This document shows positions 22,173 through 32,965 of a stretch of DNA of 33,193 nt, piece after piece. A program made the translations under genes and the position numbers. Source of the stretch: Basidiobolus ranarum (taxonomy: Eukaryota; Basidiobolomycota; Basidiobolomycetes; Basidiobolales). The notes under the pieces were generated by a model. That model ran no database searches and was not told the origin of the DNA. It saw only the letters and a program-made list of their open reading frames with translations. Each line of letters opens with the position of its first letter. Positions within the stretch are counted from its first letter, which is position 1. Where the stretch lies: positions 1 to 33,193 of the forward strand of contig JASJQH010000077.1 of NCBI GenBank assembly GCA_040143965.1. Direction: 5' to 3'.

Positions 22173-22664
22173 ATGGTAAGTTTAACTTTTCACCTTGAAG
22201 AGACTTCACCCTCATTCTTTAAGATCCCTTCACTATTATTCCAACATTTCATTAACACACTGATTTTCTGATATTTCTATAGTTATTTTATTCCTTTTTC
22301 AAAACCTTAGTAGGACAAACCGTCACTGTAGAATTAAAGAATGATCTTGCCATCATTGGTGTTTTAGTTTCAGTTGACCAATTTTTAAATATTAAACTTG
22401 ATAACATTCAAGTAGTAGATGAAGCACGTTATCCTCATATGGTAGAGACATAAATTTTCCTTCTTATATTTCAATTAACTCAAAAGAAACCACCACTCAT
22501 CACTCAAAAATTTTGGTTCTTTTTAGATCGCTGTGAAGAATTGTTTCATTCGTGGCTCAGTTGTAAGATATGTTCAACTTCCACCTGCTTCCGTAGATAC
22601 TGGTTTGTTACAAGATGCTGCTCGTAGAGAAGCTCAACAACCAGGTGCCACCAAAGCCAGATAA
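22173..22664 (+). CDS. LSM2: U6 snRNA-associated Sm-like protein LSm2
   Basis: Exons 22173-22175, 22283-22441 and 22527-22664 encode 99 residues. LSm2 is a subunit of both the nuclear Lsm2-8 ring (U6 snRNA 3' end) and the cytoplasmic Lsm1-7 ring (mRNA decapping and decay). The family N-terminus MLFYSFFKTLVG, the Sm1 motif region VSVDQFLNIKLDNI and the Sm2 motif NCFIRGSVVRYVQLP are all present, and the C-terminus LLQDAARREA is typical. The first coding exon consists only of the ATG, followed at once by GTAAGT; the second exon starts with Leu2. The assignment is certain because no ATG in exon 2 could replace it without losing the conserved start. Confidence 0.96.
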
Positions 22665-23315
22665 AAGAAAGAAGAAAAACGTGTTAATTCTTAACTAAAT
22701 TCAAGCATTATGTGAATAAATTCTACCCGAAACTTTTTTAAAATGTCTTTTCATAAATTTTCTCTTGTTTATTTTATTATATTAAAGTTATAGGGATCAC
22801 AATCTCCGAGTAAAATATTCGGTTTGTGTTTGGTAGAAACACTTTAGACTCATTCTAATTAGTGTCAAAGAATTAGATCTGTTGAAAGAACAATAATAAA
22901 AGATAGAATTATGAAGTAATTGGCATTATCTCGTACAAAATATACAATCATATGTGGAACAATAGATTGAACTTCTCATACAAAATTCAATTATCCCCTT
23001 GTCAGGAAATGCTGGAGAAGGTTTCAAGCGGATACGCATTAGAATTAGTTCGATCAACATCAACTTAAAAAACAACTACATCATTAGAAGCACGAATTTA
23101 TCATGAACAAGATGCATACAGTGGATTTTAGTTACCTGCATGATGCTACATCCAGCCATGATTTCGAGTGGAAGGTGGGTATTCCAAGCACGTTCAAACA
23201 ACTTCAATCAATATAAAGCAAGAGACAAAGCTCGAGAACCTTAATAAATCAACATATCATTTCAGTTGGTTTCGCTTCGTTACGTTACGCTAAGTTGACA
23301 CTTGTTCACATCACC
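22665..23315. other. Intergenic region between LSM2 and the subtilase gene
   Basis: About 650 AT-rich bases. It holds AATAAA at 22715-22720 for LSM2 and, near 23268-23292, a stretch with repeated CGTTACG-like motifs just before the subtilase start. No other feature is seen. Confidence 0.5.
22715..22720 (+). terminator. Polyadenylation-signal-like AATAAA of LSM2
   Basis: AATAAA about 50 bases after the LSM2 stop codon at 22662-22664, a usual distance for a fungal 3' end. Confidence 0.45.
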
Positions 23316-25576
23316 ATGTTGATCACAATCATCCAATGGTTTTTATTACTTTCTCTGTACAATGGTTCAACTTATGGTGTAGCCATTCAAGATTTTCAAG
23401 GGGGAGTTACTTACTTGGTGGAATTTCAAAATCCTGCTGGTGATTCAGAGGCTTGTACACAACAACAAGAGAACTTTCTATCGAACATGAAAGAGAGGGG
23501 GGTTTGGACCAAGAAAAGGGTATCTTTTTCACGATTAGTGAACGCCATGTCAGTGGAATTTCTCTCAGAGCATTTGAATTCGGTTTCTGAAGCCCCTGAT
23601 GTTGTCCGAGTTTGGCCAGTGGTAGGTCATATCAGTAAATTAATTAGAGTCCCTTGATCAACTTTGCCGAGTCGCTCGATTAACTTTTGGAAATTTAACC
23701 ATTTAGAATGCGTTTACATTAAATGCTGGTGACATAATTCAAGCCATTGCTCAACCTGGATCATCATCCCTCGCTCGATTGGCTCTTAGCATGACTGGGA
23801 TTGACACGGTTAGGGCCAAATACGGATACACTGGAAAGGGGGTTAGAATTGGTGTTATTGATACGGGGGCTGATTGGAGTCATCCAGATCTGGGCGGTTG
23901 CTTCGGGGAAGGGTGTAAAATTCGATATGGTTATGACTTTGTAGGTGATGAATATGGGAGGAAATCCCCTAACCCAAGACCCGATAGTGATCCAAAGGAC
24001 TGTCATGGTCATGGAACTCATGTCACTGGAATCATTGGTGCAAAAGGTTCGGATTATTCTGGAATCTCTCCTGATGCCACCTTGGGAGTTTACAAAATCT
24101 TTGGCTGTAATGCAGATACAACAAGCGATGAGTACATCATTCAAGTAGGAATTCAAAATTGGTTCAATTAGTATGTTCACTTTGTTTGATTTCCGAAAGT
24201 AATCTTCTTTCTTGAAGGCTCTCGAGATGGCGGTGCAAGATGAGATGGACGTGATAAATCTATCATTAGGATCACCAGTCCCTTGGTCTCAAACATTGGC
24301 GGCCAAAGCGGTAAATAGAGCGGTAGCACGAGGAGCATCCGTGGTTGTTTCATTTGGTAATGATGGTAGAGCTGGATTATGGTCCGGAAGTGAGCCATCA
24401 GTGGCTAGTGAATCTGCTGCTGTTGTTTCTTTAGAAGAAACCAAGGTTTCTGATTTTTCTTCATGGGGCCCAGATTTTGAGTTGAACATTAAACCAGATA
24501 TAGGAGCACCTGGAAGAAGAATTTTTTCAACATGGCCAGTCTCCAAGGGAATGTATGCATTATTGTCAGGAACTTCCATGGCAGCGCCTCATATTAGTGG
24601 AGCCATCGGACTATACATTCAAGGCAAAGGAAGAAGATCACCAAAAGGAATCATTGAAAAGTTGCTGACTACATCTGATCCCATCGCCGACAACAGCAAT
24701 GGTATGTTGGCACCAGTAGCCAGACAAGGTGGCGGAATGCTAGATTTGCCTAAGGCCATCGAGTCGGATACTTTGATAAGACCCGCAAAAATAGCACTAA
24801 ACGATACTGCCCATGCCATAACATTGCGCGTGATAACACTTACAAACGAGGGTATCGTCTCACAAACTTACCAATTAGCACATTCTCCCTCTGCCTCCAT
24901 CAATGGCTACCTACCTAATGGTAAATTAACCGATGCACCACGAATGAGTCCGCAATATGCTACGGTTAAGTTTGATAAAGCTAGTTTGACTATTGAGCCT
25001 GGACAGAGTCAAACTTTTCAAGTTGAAATTATCCCACCATTATTACCAAATAATCAATATTGGATCTATAGTGGATACATTGATATACACCAAGAACAAT
25101 TAGACACCACGTATCACGTCCCGTACTTGGGAATTAGTGGCGACCATTCTAGCCTTCCGATTCTTGGCGATACGGAATTCCCTGCTTTAATAACCCAAAG
25201 AACTGGAAATGCATTATTTGTTGAACAATCACAAACTGTCATGGCTTCATTACGTGGAAGTGACACAGTTTCTCTATTATTTCGCTTGACTCACCCTACG
25301 GCCTTGATTAATATCAGAATTTGGAGAGTTGATGGCGGTACACCCGAACTTAAGGGCTATTTAGCAAGAAAAGAGTTTTTAGGCAGGAGTATTGATGGTG
25401 AAATCCAATCGTTACGTTGGAATGGGCGGATAGAAAATATTTCTGGACGAACAGTTGATATAGCAGAAAGAGGGGCTACTTATCAACTAGTCATTGAAAC
25501 CCTCAGACCATTTGGTTCACCACAGAATAGCCAAGATTACGACCGGTGGTTCTCCCCAAGAATATTCGTTAATTGA
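23316..25576 (+). CDS. Secreted subtilisin-like serine protease (S8, Vpr-like)
   Basis: Exons 23316-23621, 23707-24144 and 24218-25576 encode 700 residues. A signal peptide (hydrophobic about residues 2-15) is followed by an inhibitor I9-like propeptide (to about residue 105, ending VVRVWPV). The catalytic domain has the complete triad: Asp154 (GVIDTGADWSHPDL), His204 (GHGTHVTG) and Ser368 (SGTSMAAPH), with the oxyanion Asn296 (VSFGND). A C-terminal domain of about 300 residues is beta-rich and resembles the Fn3-like domain of Vpr/PR1C-type subtilases. The distance from Asn296 to Ser368 is short, leaving no room for a protease-associated insert. Probably an extracellular protein-degrading enzyme. 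Intron 2 ends in AAG; the splice restores YIIQALEMAVQDE. The ATG at 23316 gives the signal peptide directly. Confidence 0.93.
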
Positions 25577-26200
25577 TCCAAGTCAGATATACAAGATTCA
25601 GTCCAGTCACTACTCACATTTGGAAATGTCTTTTGAAAACGTCATTGTTACTGAACATTATTACTAGATCCATTGCAAGCCTTTCTTAATATTTCCTTAT
25701 TGATACCAAGTATGACTACCAACTATAAGTAAATTCCACATTTAGCATTCAAAGAATCTTGATATAAGTAAGACTGATACTACTTTATCCGAGATCACGA
25801 TCTGCTGAAAACGTGCTAGCAGGACTCCTGAATGTTACATGTATATATATATAGATTAGATCAGTATCAACAAGTGATGAGGATTCAGGACACGGATTTT
25901 CTTAGCTCCGGCTAATTCGTGGTTTTTGATCCTTATTGTTTATATTAAAAATTCGATTATAGGATTCGCATCGTAAGCATCTGTTCACCAATCTTTAATA
26001 TTGATATCGATCACCGACAACGATTAGAAGCACTGATAAATATTTATGGTTCAAGAAAAGTGAAACCCTAAGAAATGGTCGAAGATGAAAGGTAGTGTTG
26101 AGACAGAGGGATAAAAATATATTACAGAAAAATCAAATCGTGATAAGCATTAACAGGTAAATCCGGATAAATCTCCAATTTCAACCACGTGGAAGTGTCC
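25577..26200. other. Convergent intergenic region
   Basis: About 620 AT-rich bases between two gene 3' ends. It contains a short TATATATATATA run at about 25841-25852. No gene or RNA structure is recognised. Confidence 0.5.
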
Positions 26201-27061
26201 TTATTTTGAAACTTTTTGGCGTTTGTTCGTTGTGAATGGGTCGTCAACATCTACACTTCGAATTGGCGAAGATGAAGGTGCCTCGCAGTTAACTGTGCAC
26301 TCCTCTTCAGCTTCTTCAGATATAAACAACAAGTCACGATCACGTAATGGTGAAACGGGCGAGCTAATCACTTCAAATTCAACTTCTCCTTGAATATTAG
26401 GTAGAGGTCTTGACAGTTTTTCAACAGGAGCATGAGGGTCTTGCCTTTCAATAGAGTGACCTTCTTGGGGCTGACGTGGTTTGAGTTCGATCACGTCTCC
26501 TTGAATAGAAAGTCGTCTAAGTTTCGGTGGGTTATTGTAGCCGTAAGTGGCTGGGCTCATTACTGAGATTTTTGTTGGAAGTTTAGCTGGAGTGTTAGAA
26601 AGAAGACACTTTATAAATGGTGAAGTTGGCTCGTCTAAAGAATTGTGTGAATTATTTAGACGGATGGGGGAAACTGCAATATCAACAAGTGGTTGGCGGA
26701 TTTGGTTCTTTTGAGAAAATACATCAGTTCTCTCTAACTCTCTACGCTCGCTATCTCTCATCAATCGAATGGCCAAAGGAGTCTGACTCTCTGCTCCAAG
26801 TAAACCAGTTTTCGTGTCCTTAACGCGATTAGCAGAAAACAGACTTTGGGCAAGATTAACTGACATTCTCCTTCTGATAGGAGAGTTCAAACCAGGAGCA
26901 AGATGACTTGAGCTTGTAGATGCTTTATCGAAACCTTGATTGACTGTTATTGATCGATCTGGGGGAGGCAATGTCCAGCATTGACGTTTCTCCTCAGAAG
27001 GCATTGTTTTATGACAAGAGTGTTTAGAATTGGGTGTTAGGGAGCAATTTAGGGTAGACAT
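26201..27061 (-). CDS. Hypothetical disordered protein rich in CDK-type SP/TP sites
   Basis: A single-exon frame of 286 residues, without a domain I recognise. It is rich in Ser, Pro, Asn, Arg and Glu and looks disordered. It holds about ten SP/TP dipeptides, of which five fit the full CDK consensus S/T-P-x-K/R: SPIR three times, TPAK once and SPLR once. The C-terminus has an acidic patch (ISEEAEEE), then SSSPIRSVDVDDPF and a basic NKRQKVSK tail that could be a nuclear localisation signal. This pattern is typical of cell-cycle-regulated nuclear proteins, but the function is unknown. The length and absence of stops favour a real gene; rapid divergence would explain the lack of a recognisable family. 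Confidence 0.65.
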   Translation of the reverse strand: MSTLNCSLTPNSKHSCHKTMPSEEKRQCWTLPPPDRSITVNQGFDKASTSSSHLAPGLNSPIRRRMSVNLAQSLFSANRVKDTKTGLLGAESQTPLAIRLMRDSERRELERTDVFSQKNQIRQPLVDIAVSPIRLNNSHNSLDEPTSPFIKCLLSNTPAKLPTKISVMSPATYGYNNPPKLRRLSIQGDVIELKPRQPQEGHSIERQDPHAPVEKLSRPLPNIQGEVEFEVISSPVSPLRDRDLLFISEEAEEECTVNCEAPSSSPIRSVDVDDPFTTNKRQKVSK

Positions 27062-28505
27062 TGATCACTACCCAAGTAGAAATACAGAAGATGTTGATCA
27101 AGTTCCGATGAATATCTGTGATGATCGATGGAGGGAAATCAACGCAATAAATATTGTTGACACCCTTGCTATGAGAGGTCAAAACAAACGAATTGCAATG
27201 GCCGAGATTGCGCTAACTACAACAGGGGCTACTGACCATGCTCCACAGATCCAGATACAGAGCTTGAATAAAGGGCATTTGATGATTATTTCTATTTTAT
27301 GATTTAATTAGATCTCAGTTGAATGCACATACGTTGTTATGGTAGGCTTATTACGCCTACAAGCAGCTCCAAAGTTAGATCAGCTATATACAAACAAAAG
27401 CAGTTCTTCTGATAGGCTCAGCTCAATTAGAAAGGTAAATTTGATTCACTGTTTTGGAAGAATCATGGCTAATCGTTGTAGTCTTTCTAAGCAGATGTTC
27501 TATCGAGTTTCCGTTTAAGCCATTATAGACTAAAAATAACCAGATTGGAAAAATCACCATCAAATGATTTATTATTGGAGGAGGGTCTGTGCACCTATAA
27601 GTGAAGTTTAACCTTTTGTGAAAAGAAATCACAGGTTTCGGCTATCTCAGATTTTATGGGAAATCGTTACAGGAAATACTTGGAGTCAACAGGATTGAGC
27701 CGAGAGAGAGGTGATACACTACAAAGATTATCGTATTCGATAGTCGGTATTTGGTCAATTCATGAGACCTCGGGACACTTTGGCCTGTGTGGTAAGTTAT
27801 ACAGTGCAGCTGTTGTTCAACACTAGTAACTACCATGAAACTCATTCAGCTAAATCCCGTATAACTGGGGGAATCCAAAACCAGTGTTTACCATATGTCA
27901 GTTCCATCAATTTGGTCAGATCGCAAATCTAATTTAACTGTATTGATGGGCGATGGAATAGAAAGTACCAACTAATAGGTTAATTTGTATTGGTTACATT
28001 CCATGATGGCTGAGTGGGGATGCTGATTGAATGGTATGCAGAGACTGCCTTCACCTATCTGGCCATTTCACCTTGAACACAAAAATAGTAACACTTACAG
28101 TGATAGTAGTAAATTCCGAGTTCGCGCATTAAGATGTACCTTACTCGATTAAGATTCCGCTTCATTGGGTGGCCTAGAATAAATACGACCACAAGTAATT
28201 CACTCATCACTGAATTTCCCCAAAGCATTATATCAAGATAAAGGTGTTGTATGGATATGGGTGGCGTAGGAATAGATTAATCAAATACGTTACTGTATAC
28301 ATGCATATCTTTACTACATTGAATGCCTAAAGCTCTTCAACAGTGATAACTATTGACTGAAAAGTACATTTCAGCCACTGGTGCTCTTATCTATACGAAT
28401 CTTCACTTCTTAGGTAGAATGTAACTGTATTAATCGAAAGTATGCTATCTTGGCGGTTGCTTGGAAACAATATTAACTTTAAATCATACGTGAGTAATTT
28501 ATTAG
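27062..28505. other. Intergenic region upstream of the SP-rich gene and downstream of ATE1
   Basis: About 1.4 kb. Short open frames (27030-27302 plus, 27423-27632 and 27654-27845 minus) show no family resemblance. A tRNA A-box-like stretch near 28007-28019 lacks a B box. I see nothing convincing. Confidence 0.5.
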
Positions 28506-30226
28506 TCAGCCTTGATAGTATAGTACTGATCTATTCGCCAATTCGATTCCAATGGCTGCTGCATGCTGCTTAATATCCTCTTTCGCTTTGGGAAAGACTT
28601 TGACCAGGATCTGACAGTTGCAAATAAATATGAAGAGAATCAGAGGATGTTACATTGGAAGGAAACAAAGAATTAAACCTTACCGATGCGCTTACGAACT
28701 TCCCACCTATGCAAACAATCATTTTTTCCAGATCTCGATCCGCTATGCTTTCCGGGTCTAACATGCCTGGCATAGCCTCAGTGCTAGATATGTCTTCGTA
28801 GGTGCCATTGGCGTTAGGGACAAACAGCGTGTACTTGTTTTTATTGAGCAAGCTAGTACATTTATCAAACGGTGCCCACTCATAAGTAATCTGATATGGG
28901 TGTAGTAATTAGCAAGGGGTTTCGCGACAAAGAGGACAGTTGGTCATTCTTACCGGATCCAGCAGCTCTGATGGCTTATATTCACCTTTGTATTTCATCT
29001 TCGAGCAAGTATGAATGTAATAACCTAAAAAACATGCAGCACGTTGATATTATGTTCGCTTTAAAACAGGTCGCGCACAAAGATTACCCATCATATAATA
29101 TTGGATACTTGGAATCAGTTGATTCAGCTCCAACGTAAGAGCAATCTCACGTAGAGCACTGTACTTGCCCAAAGCAAGATACCCGTACTCTGGATCATAA
29201 AAGAAATATACTGATGACACAGAGGTGGGTAGAATGTCAATTACACCAACAGCTATAAGTTTTCCGTCCAAGAAGTAGCTTTGATGGAATGAGCCAAATC
29301 CCAAGAAAGCAGAGTTTTCGGTTTTCTCTAACTGATATGTTCATTAGTATCTGGTGGACTAGTGGTTATATACCAGCTTGAAGAGGGCTACCTCCATGGG
29401 TGATTCAATGAGGAATCTCTTGAAAGTAGATTTGCTGATCTTCTCAGGCTCATCATGATGAACTGTGATTTGATATTTTCGATAGAGTTGATACTTTTCT
29501 TCTGTATAAGATGCTGGCTCTAGTTTGACCTATATACGCGACATATTTTCATTAAACACATGGTAAGAATATTGTTCGTATGGCTATAATCACCTCAAAT
29601 TTATGGGCGGTGGAAGCTGAATGGTGGTCAATCGAATGGATTGCTTCGATTAAGTCTTCTTTAGGGGATTTCTCACTCGTTGTGCCATCGTTTCTCTTAG
29701 CTTCACTTGGTTGATTGGTCTGGGTTTTCAATTTTTCAGGTACATATTCACCATTAACATACCGGTTGAGCCGGTTAATAATTTTGCGATTTTTCTTTGT
29801 GTATTGAAAGTCCTTCGCAATAAGTCTTAAAGAAATATTAAGCATTGTTGTTGTATATTTCTATTATATGACGCTGTTTGATTACCGAATTGTATACTGT
29901 CTGCAGCAGGTTTCGCGTAAGTTAGGTTTGTAGACATAAGTGCCTGATCTTTAACACAGAGGACTGATTAGTGAAGTGATCTTTTAGAAGTACCAAGTGA
30001 TTATGGGTTCTTTACCTTCGCCAACCACGGTTGATCATGTGTTGATAATCCTTATTTATATAAGCTTTAGAACGCTTTAAGCATATAAGATGGAAGGTCA
30101 TAGCCTTACTTTGCAAGTTAGAGTATGAGCAAATAAGCCATAACTATGAGAGGAGTCTTCCTGAGAGCAGTATCCACAGTCCGAAGTATGTTCACCCGCT
30201 GTAATGAATATGGAGGTATGGGACAT
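28506..30226 (-). CDS. ATE1: Arginyl-tRNA--protein transferase Ate1
   Basis: Nine minus-strand exons: 30226-30110, 30050-30016, 29948-29886, 29825-29594, 29529-29374, 29331-29088, 29024-28954, 28890-28684, 28610-28506; 409 residues. Ate1 transfers arginine from Arg-tRNA to N-terminal Asp, Glu or oxidised Cys and so marks proteins for the N-degron pathway. The N-terminal domain has the conserved cysteines CGYC (17, 20) and TCC (65, 66), plus [10 protein letters not shown] and [12 protein letters not shown]. The C-terminal GNAT-like domain has [43 protein letters not shown] and [21 protein letters not shown], all in family order. The three first introns end in AAG. The gene was pieced together from short exons, with each junction confirmed by frame and by conserved sequence. 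The promoter lies in the 368 bp shared with the next gene. Confidence 0.93.
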
Positions 30227-30594
30227 TGCAATATATTACTATAAGGCAGCTACAATTACGTTTGGTACTGGGTGAGTAAGCAGTATGAAATCATCACCCT
30301 AAGGGCTTTCTTTTTCTAATCATGACCTCAAAATCAGCTATCTGGTATTTCTGTTTAAAAGTAAGTGAAAGTTATTCAAACTATAGAAAAGTTGATGTAT
30401 GATGTAGCTAACCAATAAGAGAAGAAGGATGTTGATTGAAATCGAATTACTTGTTAATGTTATAATCAAAACAAACAACTTCAAGTAACGAGTAGAATTA
30501 AAGGCTAAAGCTACTACAAATCCCCTTTAAAAGAAACATTTGATTTATCTAGAAAGATAAAAATACTATTCGTAAAATAACCCTTAGCAATAAT
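30227..30594. promoter_or_regulatory. Divergent promoter region between ATE1 and the Spc19-like gene
   Basis: The 368 bases between two divergent start codons must hold both promoters. No specific factor site is recognised; the sequence is AT-rich next to the Spc19-like ATG. Confidence 0.5.
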
Positions 30595-32025
30595 ATGAGT
30601 GTTCGTTCTCGGCGTGAAAATTTTCTCAAACTAGAAGAAAGCTTGGACGATTGTATTACAGCGCTTCAATTATGTACTGATTCTGTGGATAGCTCCATTG
30701 CAAAGTTGAAGTATACAACGCGCGACACTTCTCGATTAAACAAAATATTCGAATTGCAACAGGTTAGCAATTATTCACTTATACACGACAGGAAAGTAAT
30801 GTAACTAACCGAGAGTTTTGAACAGAACTATGATTTACTAACACAGGGACAAATCCATGAAGCCCAGACAGCCCTCACGCAGGAGTTATTGCCACATATA
30901 GAAAACTTGTTCTCGCATGTAGACGATATCAATAATCAACTGGAAGATAAACTTATATTGCTGGAAGAGGAATTGGAAAACAAGTCGAACACAGAAAATC
31001 AATTGATACAACAGAGGAAAATTAGAGAGCCACTTGAGAAAAAATTATCCACCTTGAAAGCAAATAAAGAAGAGCTTCAAAAGAGTTTGCAGACCGTTGA
31101 TGAAGAGTTGGAGTTAAAGGTTTGATGGGTTTTCTTGGATCAATTCTTTTGCAGAGCTAATATTTCTTTCATGGAATTAGGAGCAGGAATTATGCGCCCT
31201 AAATGAAGCTATATCAAATGTAAATCTTGGTTCATTGTTTTTTGTGCTATGATTCCAGTATGATAACTGTTATTCCCTAGAATCCTACACCCCCCAAGCC
31301 CAAGAACACATCAAAACACCAACAGCTGATCGAGGAATTAAGGTCAAAGCTTGATTTGATAGATTCACAAATTAGCCAGAAAGAGCGCTCCATTGAAGAG
31401 CGATCGAAGACAATCAGCAAATCGTCAGACGAAGCCGAGACTGGAGATCAGCCAATCTCACATGGTATGTACATCTTTGTTGTATCGATATTGAGTGCAT
31501 GGACTGATTGGATATTGCTTAGACCAACTCTCGGACACTCTCTATTCACATCTGGGGTATTTCCAAACCAAAACACTCACGATGGTAGACCAACGAGTAA
31601 GCCAGAAGATACAAGACTATCTTCATACTCTAAAGACCTGCCAATCCAAGATTTCCGAGAAAGATACAGCAACCCCTTCGGTGTCAGCTCACCAGATCAA
31701 GTGCCTCTTCAAATTATTCTTCCCAACGAACAACGTCGGTGTAACTATGTCCAGGATCATGGAGCTACTCATTCAAGATGAATCGAAATCAATTCGTCTT
31801 GAAGATATACGCAAGGTTTGTGTAGATTTCGTTCATTTTCTCTTTCAAAGCCTATCTTGTGTATTGTAACTAAATGAAAATTTACAGGAATTCCCGCCTG
31901 ATGAAGAGGCTCGTCATCATTTCACGACTGCCATTCAAATTTTGAGAAATTTAAAACTTGTAGATGCTAAAGATGAAATCGAGAATGGTCCAGGAGATGC
32001 TCTTATTCAATTATGTTTACTTTAG
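30595..32025 (+). CDS. SPC19: DASH/Dam1 complex subunit Spc19-like, with long coiled-coil and C-terminal extension
   Basis: Exons 30595-30762, 30826-31119, 31181-31219, 31281-31464, 31523-31815 and 31888-32025 encode 371 residues. Residues about 8-120 resemble Spc19, a subunit of the DASH/Dam1 ring that couples kinetochores to spindle microtubules: LEESLDDCITALQLCTDSV, then NYDLLTQGQIHEAQTALTQE and LLPHIENLFSHVDDI correspond to the family's N-terminal helix and its core. Residues about 90-155 and 180-220 are predicted coiled coil with a short Pro/Lys linker (NPTPPKPKN) between. The C-terminus (about 285-371) has helices MSRIMELLI, LEDIRKEFPP and TTAIQILRNLKLV, a pattern reminiscent of a winged helix. 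Yeast Spc19 is only about 165 residues. All splices are GT-AG and keep the frame, so fusion of two neighbouring genes by my model is unlikely but not excluded. Confidence 0.72.
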
Positions 32026-32251
32026 TTTTCCATAATATGTCATCGTTTTACATTCAACAACACCATTAAATGAACTGCTTTCTAATAATACATTATGGGT
32101 GGTCTTCCTTCTACTCGTTACTAATGCTACTGAGTGGTAGCGTTATTCTCAAATCAATAGCTGATCTTATTAAGAAAAGTGAATGGCAATAGTCTATAGT
32201 TAAGACGGAATGGCAATCAAGAAAGTAAAGGGTAGATGGTGTTGAGGAAAG

Positions 32252-32965
32252 TTAAATCGAGTTTGTGTGGGGCGAATATTCCACACCATTCCATAGCATA
32301 GCAAATTTCCATACTATTTCTCCCTCCAGAGTTGGTGAGAATTTTCTAGTTATCATTAACTCAGGTAAAAGTTTCTCAGTAGCTAAGTTAAAGTGAAATC
32401 CAACAATATCAAGATTCTCATTCACAGTTATCAATATGATGGGTGCTTTTGCCGGAGAAAACTGAGCCAACGCAAATTTCGTGAACCCTTTATTGGACAC
32501 TAAAATCCCTAAAGTACCTGGAGTCTCTCGCTCAACAGTCGCCTGAATTTCTCGTACATAATTTGGGCCCACTTTTTTCTTTTCGTGTTTACATTGCGCT
32601 ACGATTGGTAAAGTGCGGCCAGGTAAAGTCCAACTACCTCGTAAATCTACGCCTTTATCATCTGAACCACCGCAACGACGAGTCTCAATGTGGAAATTTT
32701 TCAGTAGTTTGTTGATTTGATACTCGAACAAGGTGCCAACAAAATACTTGCTAGTGGGATCATAGTCACATTGCAAGAAACTTTCTAAATCATTATGAGA
32801 GCGCTTATTAGGCTTATGTATTACGGTCCTATCAAGCGAGCTTAGGCTTGTCAAGTTTCTACGAGTGTTAAAGAATAGATTTCTCCCCTGCGAACACCAA
32901 GTGAAGTGATGTAGCACTAAACGAGTGACTCTTGGTATACTGGTGAGATATTTAGACCAAACCAT
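32252..32965 (-). CDS. RRG7: Rrg7-like mitochondrial protein with Mrr-type nuclease fold
   Basis: A single-exon frame of 237 residues. The N-terminus is rich in Arg, Ser, Thr and hydrophobic residues without acidic ones for about 40 residues, as in a mitochondrial targeting peptide. From about residue 74 it matches the Rrg7/DUF2034 family: YFVGTLFEYQINKLLKNF, RRCGGSDDKGVDLRG and LPIVAQCKHEKKKVGPNYV. These carry the restriction-endonuclease-like core: Asp107 and the Gln124-x-Lys126 pair, with Glu81 as a possible further residue. Yeast RRG7 is needed for respiratory growth; the biochemical role is not known to me. The conserved D-QxK motif suggests that nuclease activity is possible. The gene converges with the Spc19-like gene, 226 bases apart. 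Confidence 0.85.
   Translation of the reverse strand: MVWSKYLTSIPRVTRLVLHHFTWCSQGRNLFFNTRRNLTSLSSLDRTVIHKPNKRSHNDLESFLQCDYDPTSKYFVGTLFEYQINKLLKNFHIETRRCGGSDDKGVDLRGSWTLPGRTLPIVAQCKHEKKKVGPNYVREIQATVERETPGTLGILVSNKGFTKFALAQFSPAKAPIILITVNENLDIVGFHFNLATEKLLPELMITRKFSPTLEGEIVWKFAMLWNGVEYSPHTNSI

Noticed and set aside
27030-27302. Plus-strand open frame upstream of the SP-rich gene
   Set aside because: Overlaps the 5' end of the minus-strand gene and shows no family resemblance.
28007-28019. TGGCTGAGTGGGG, resembling a tRNA A box (Ser/Leu type)
   Set aside because: No B box (GGTTCGA-like) within the next 100 bases and no cloverleaf stems could be formed.
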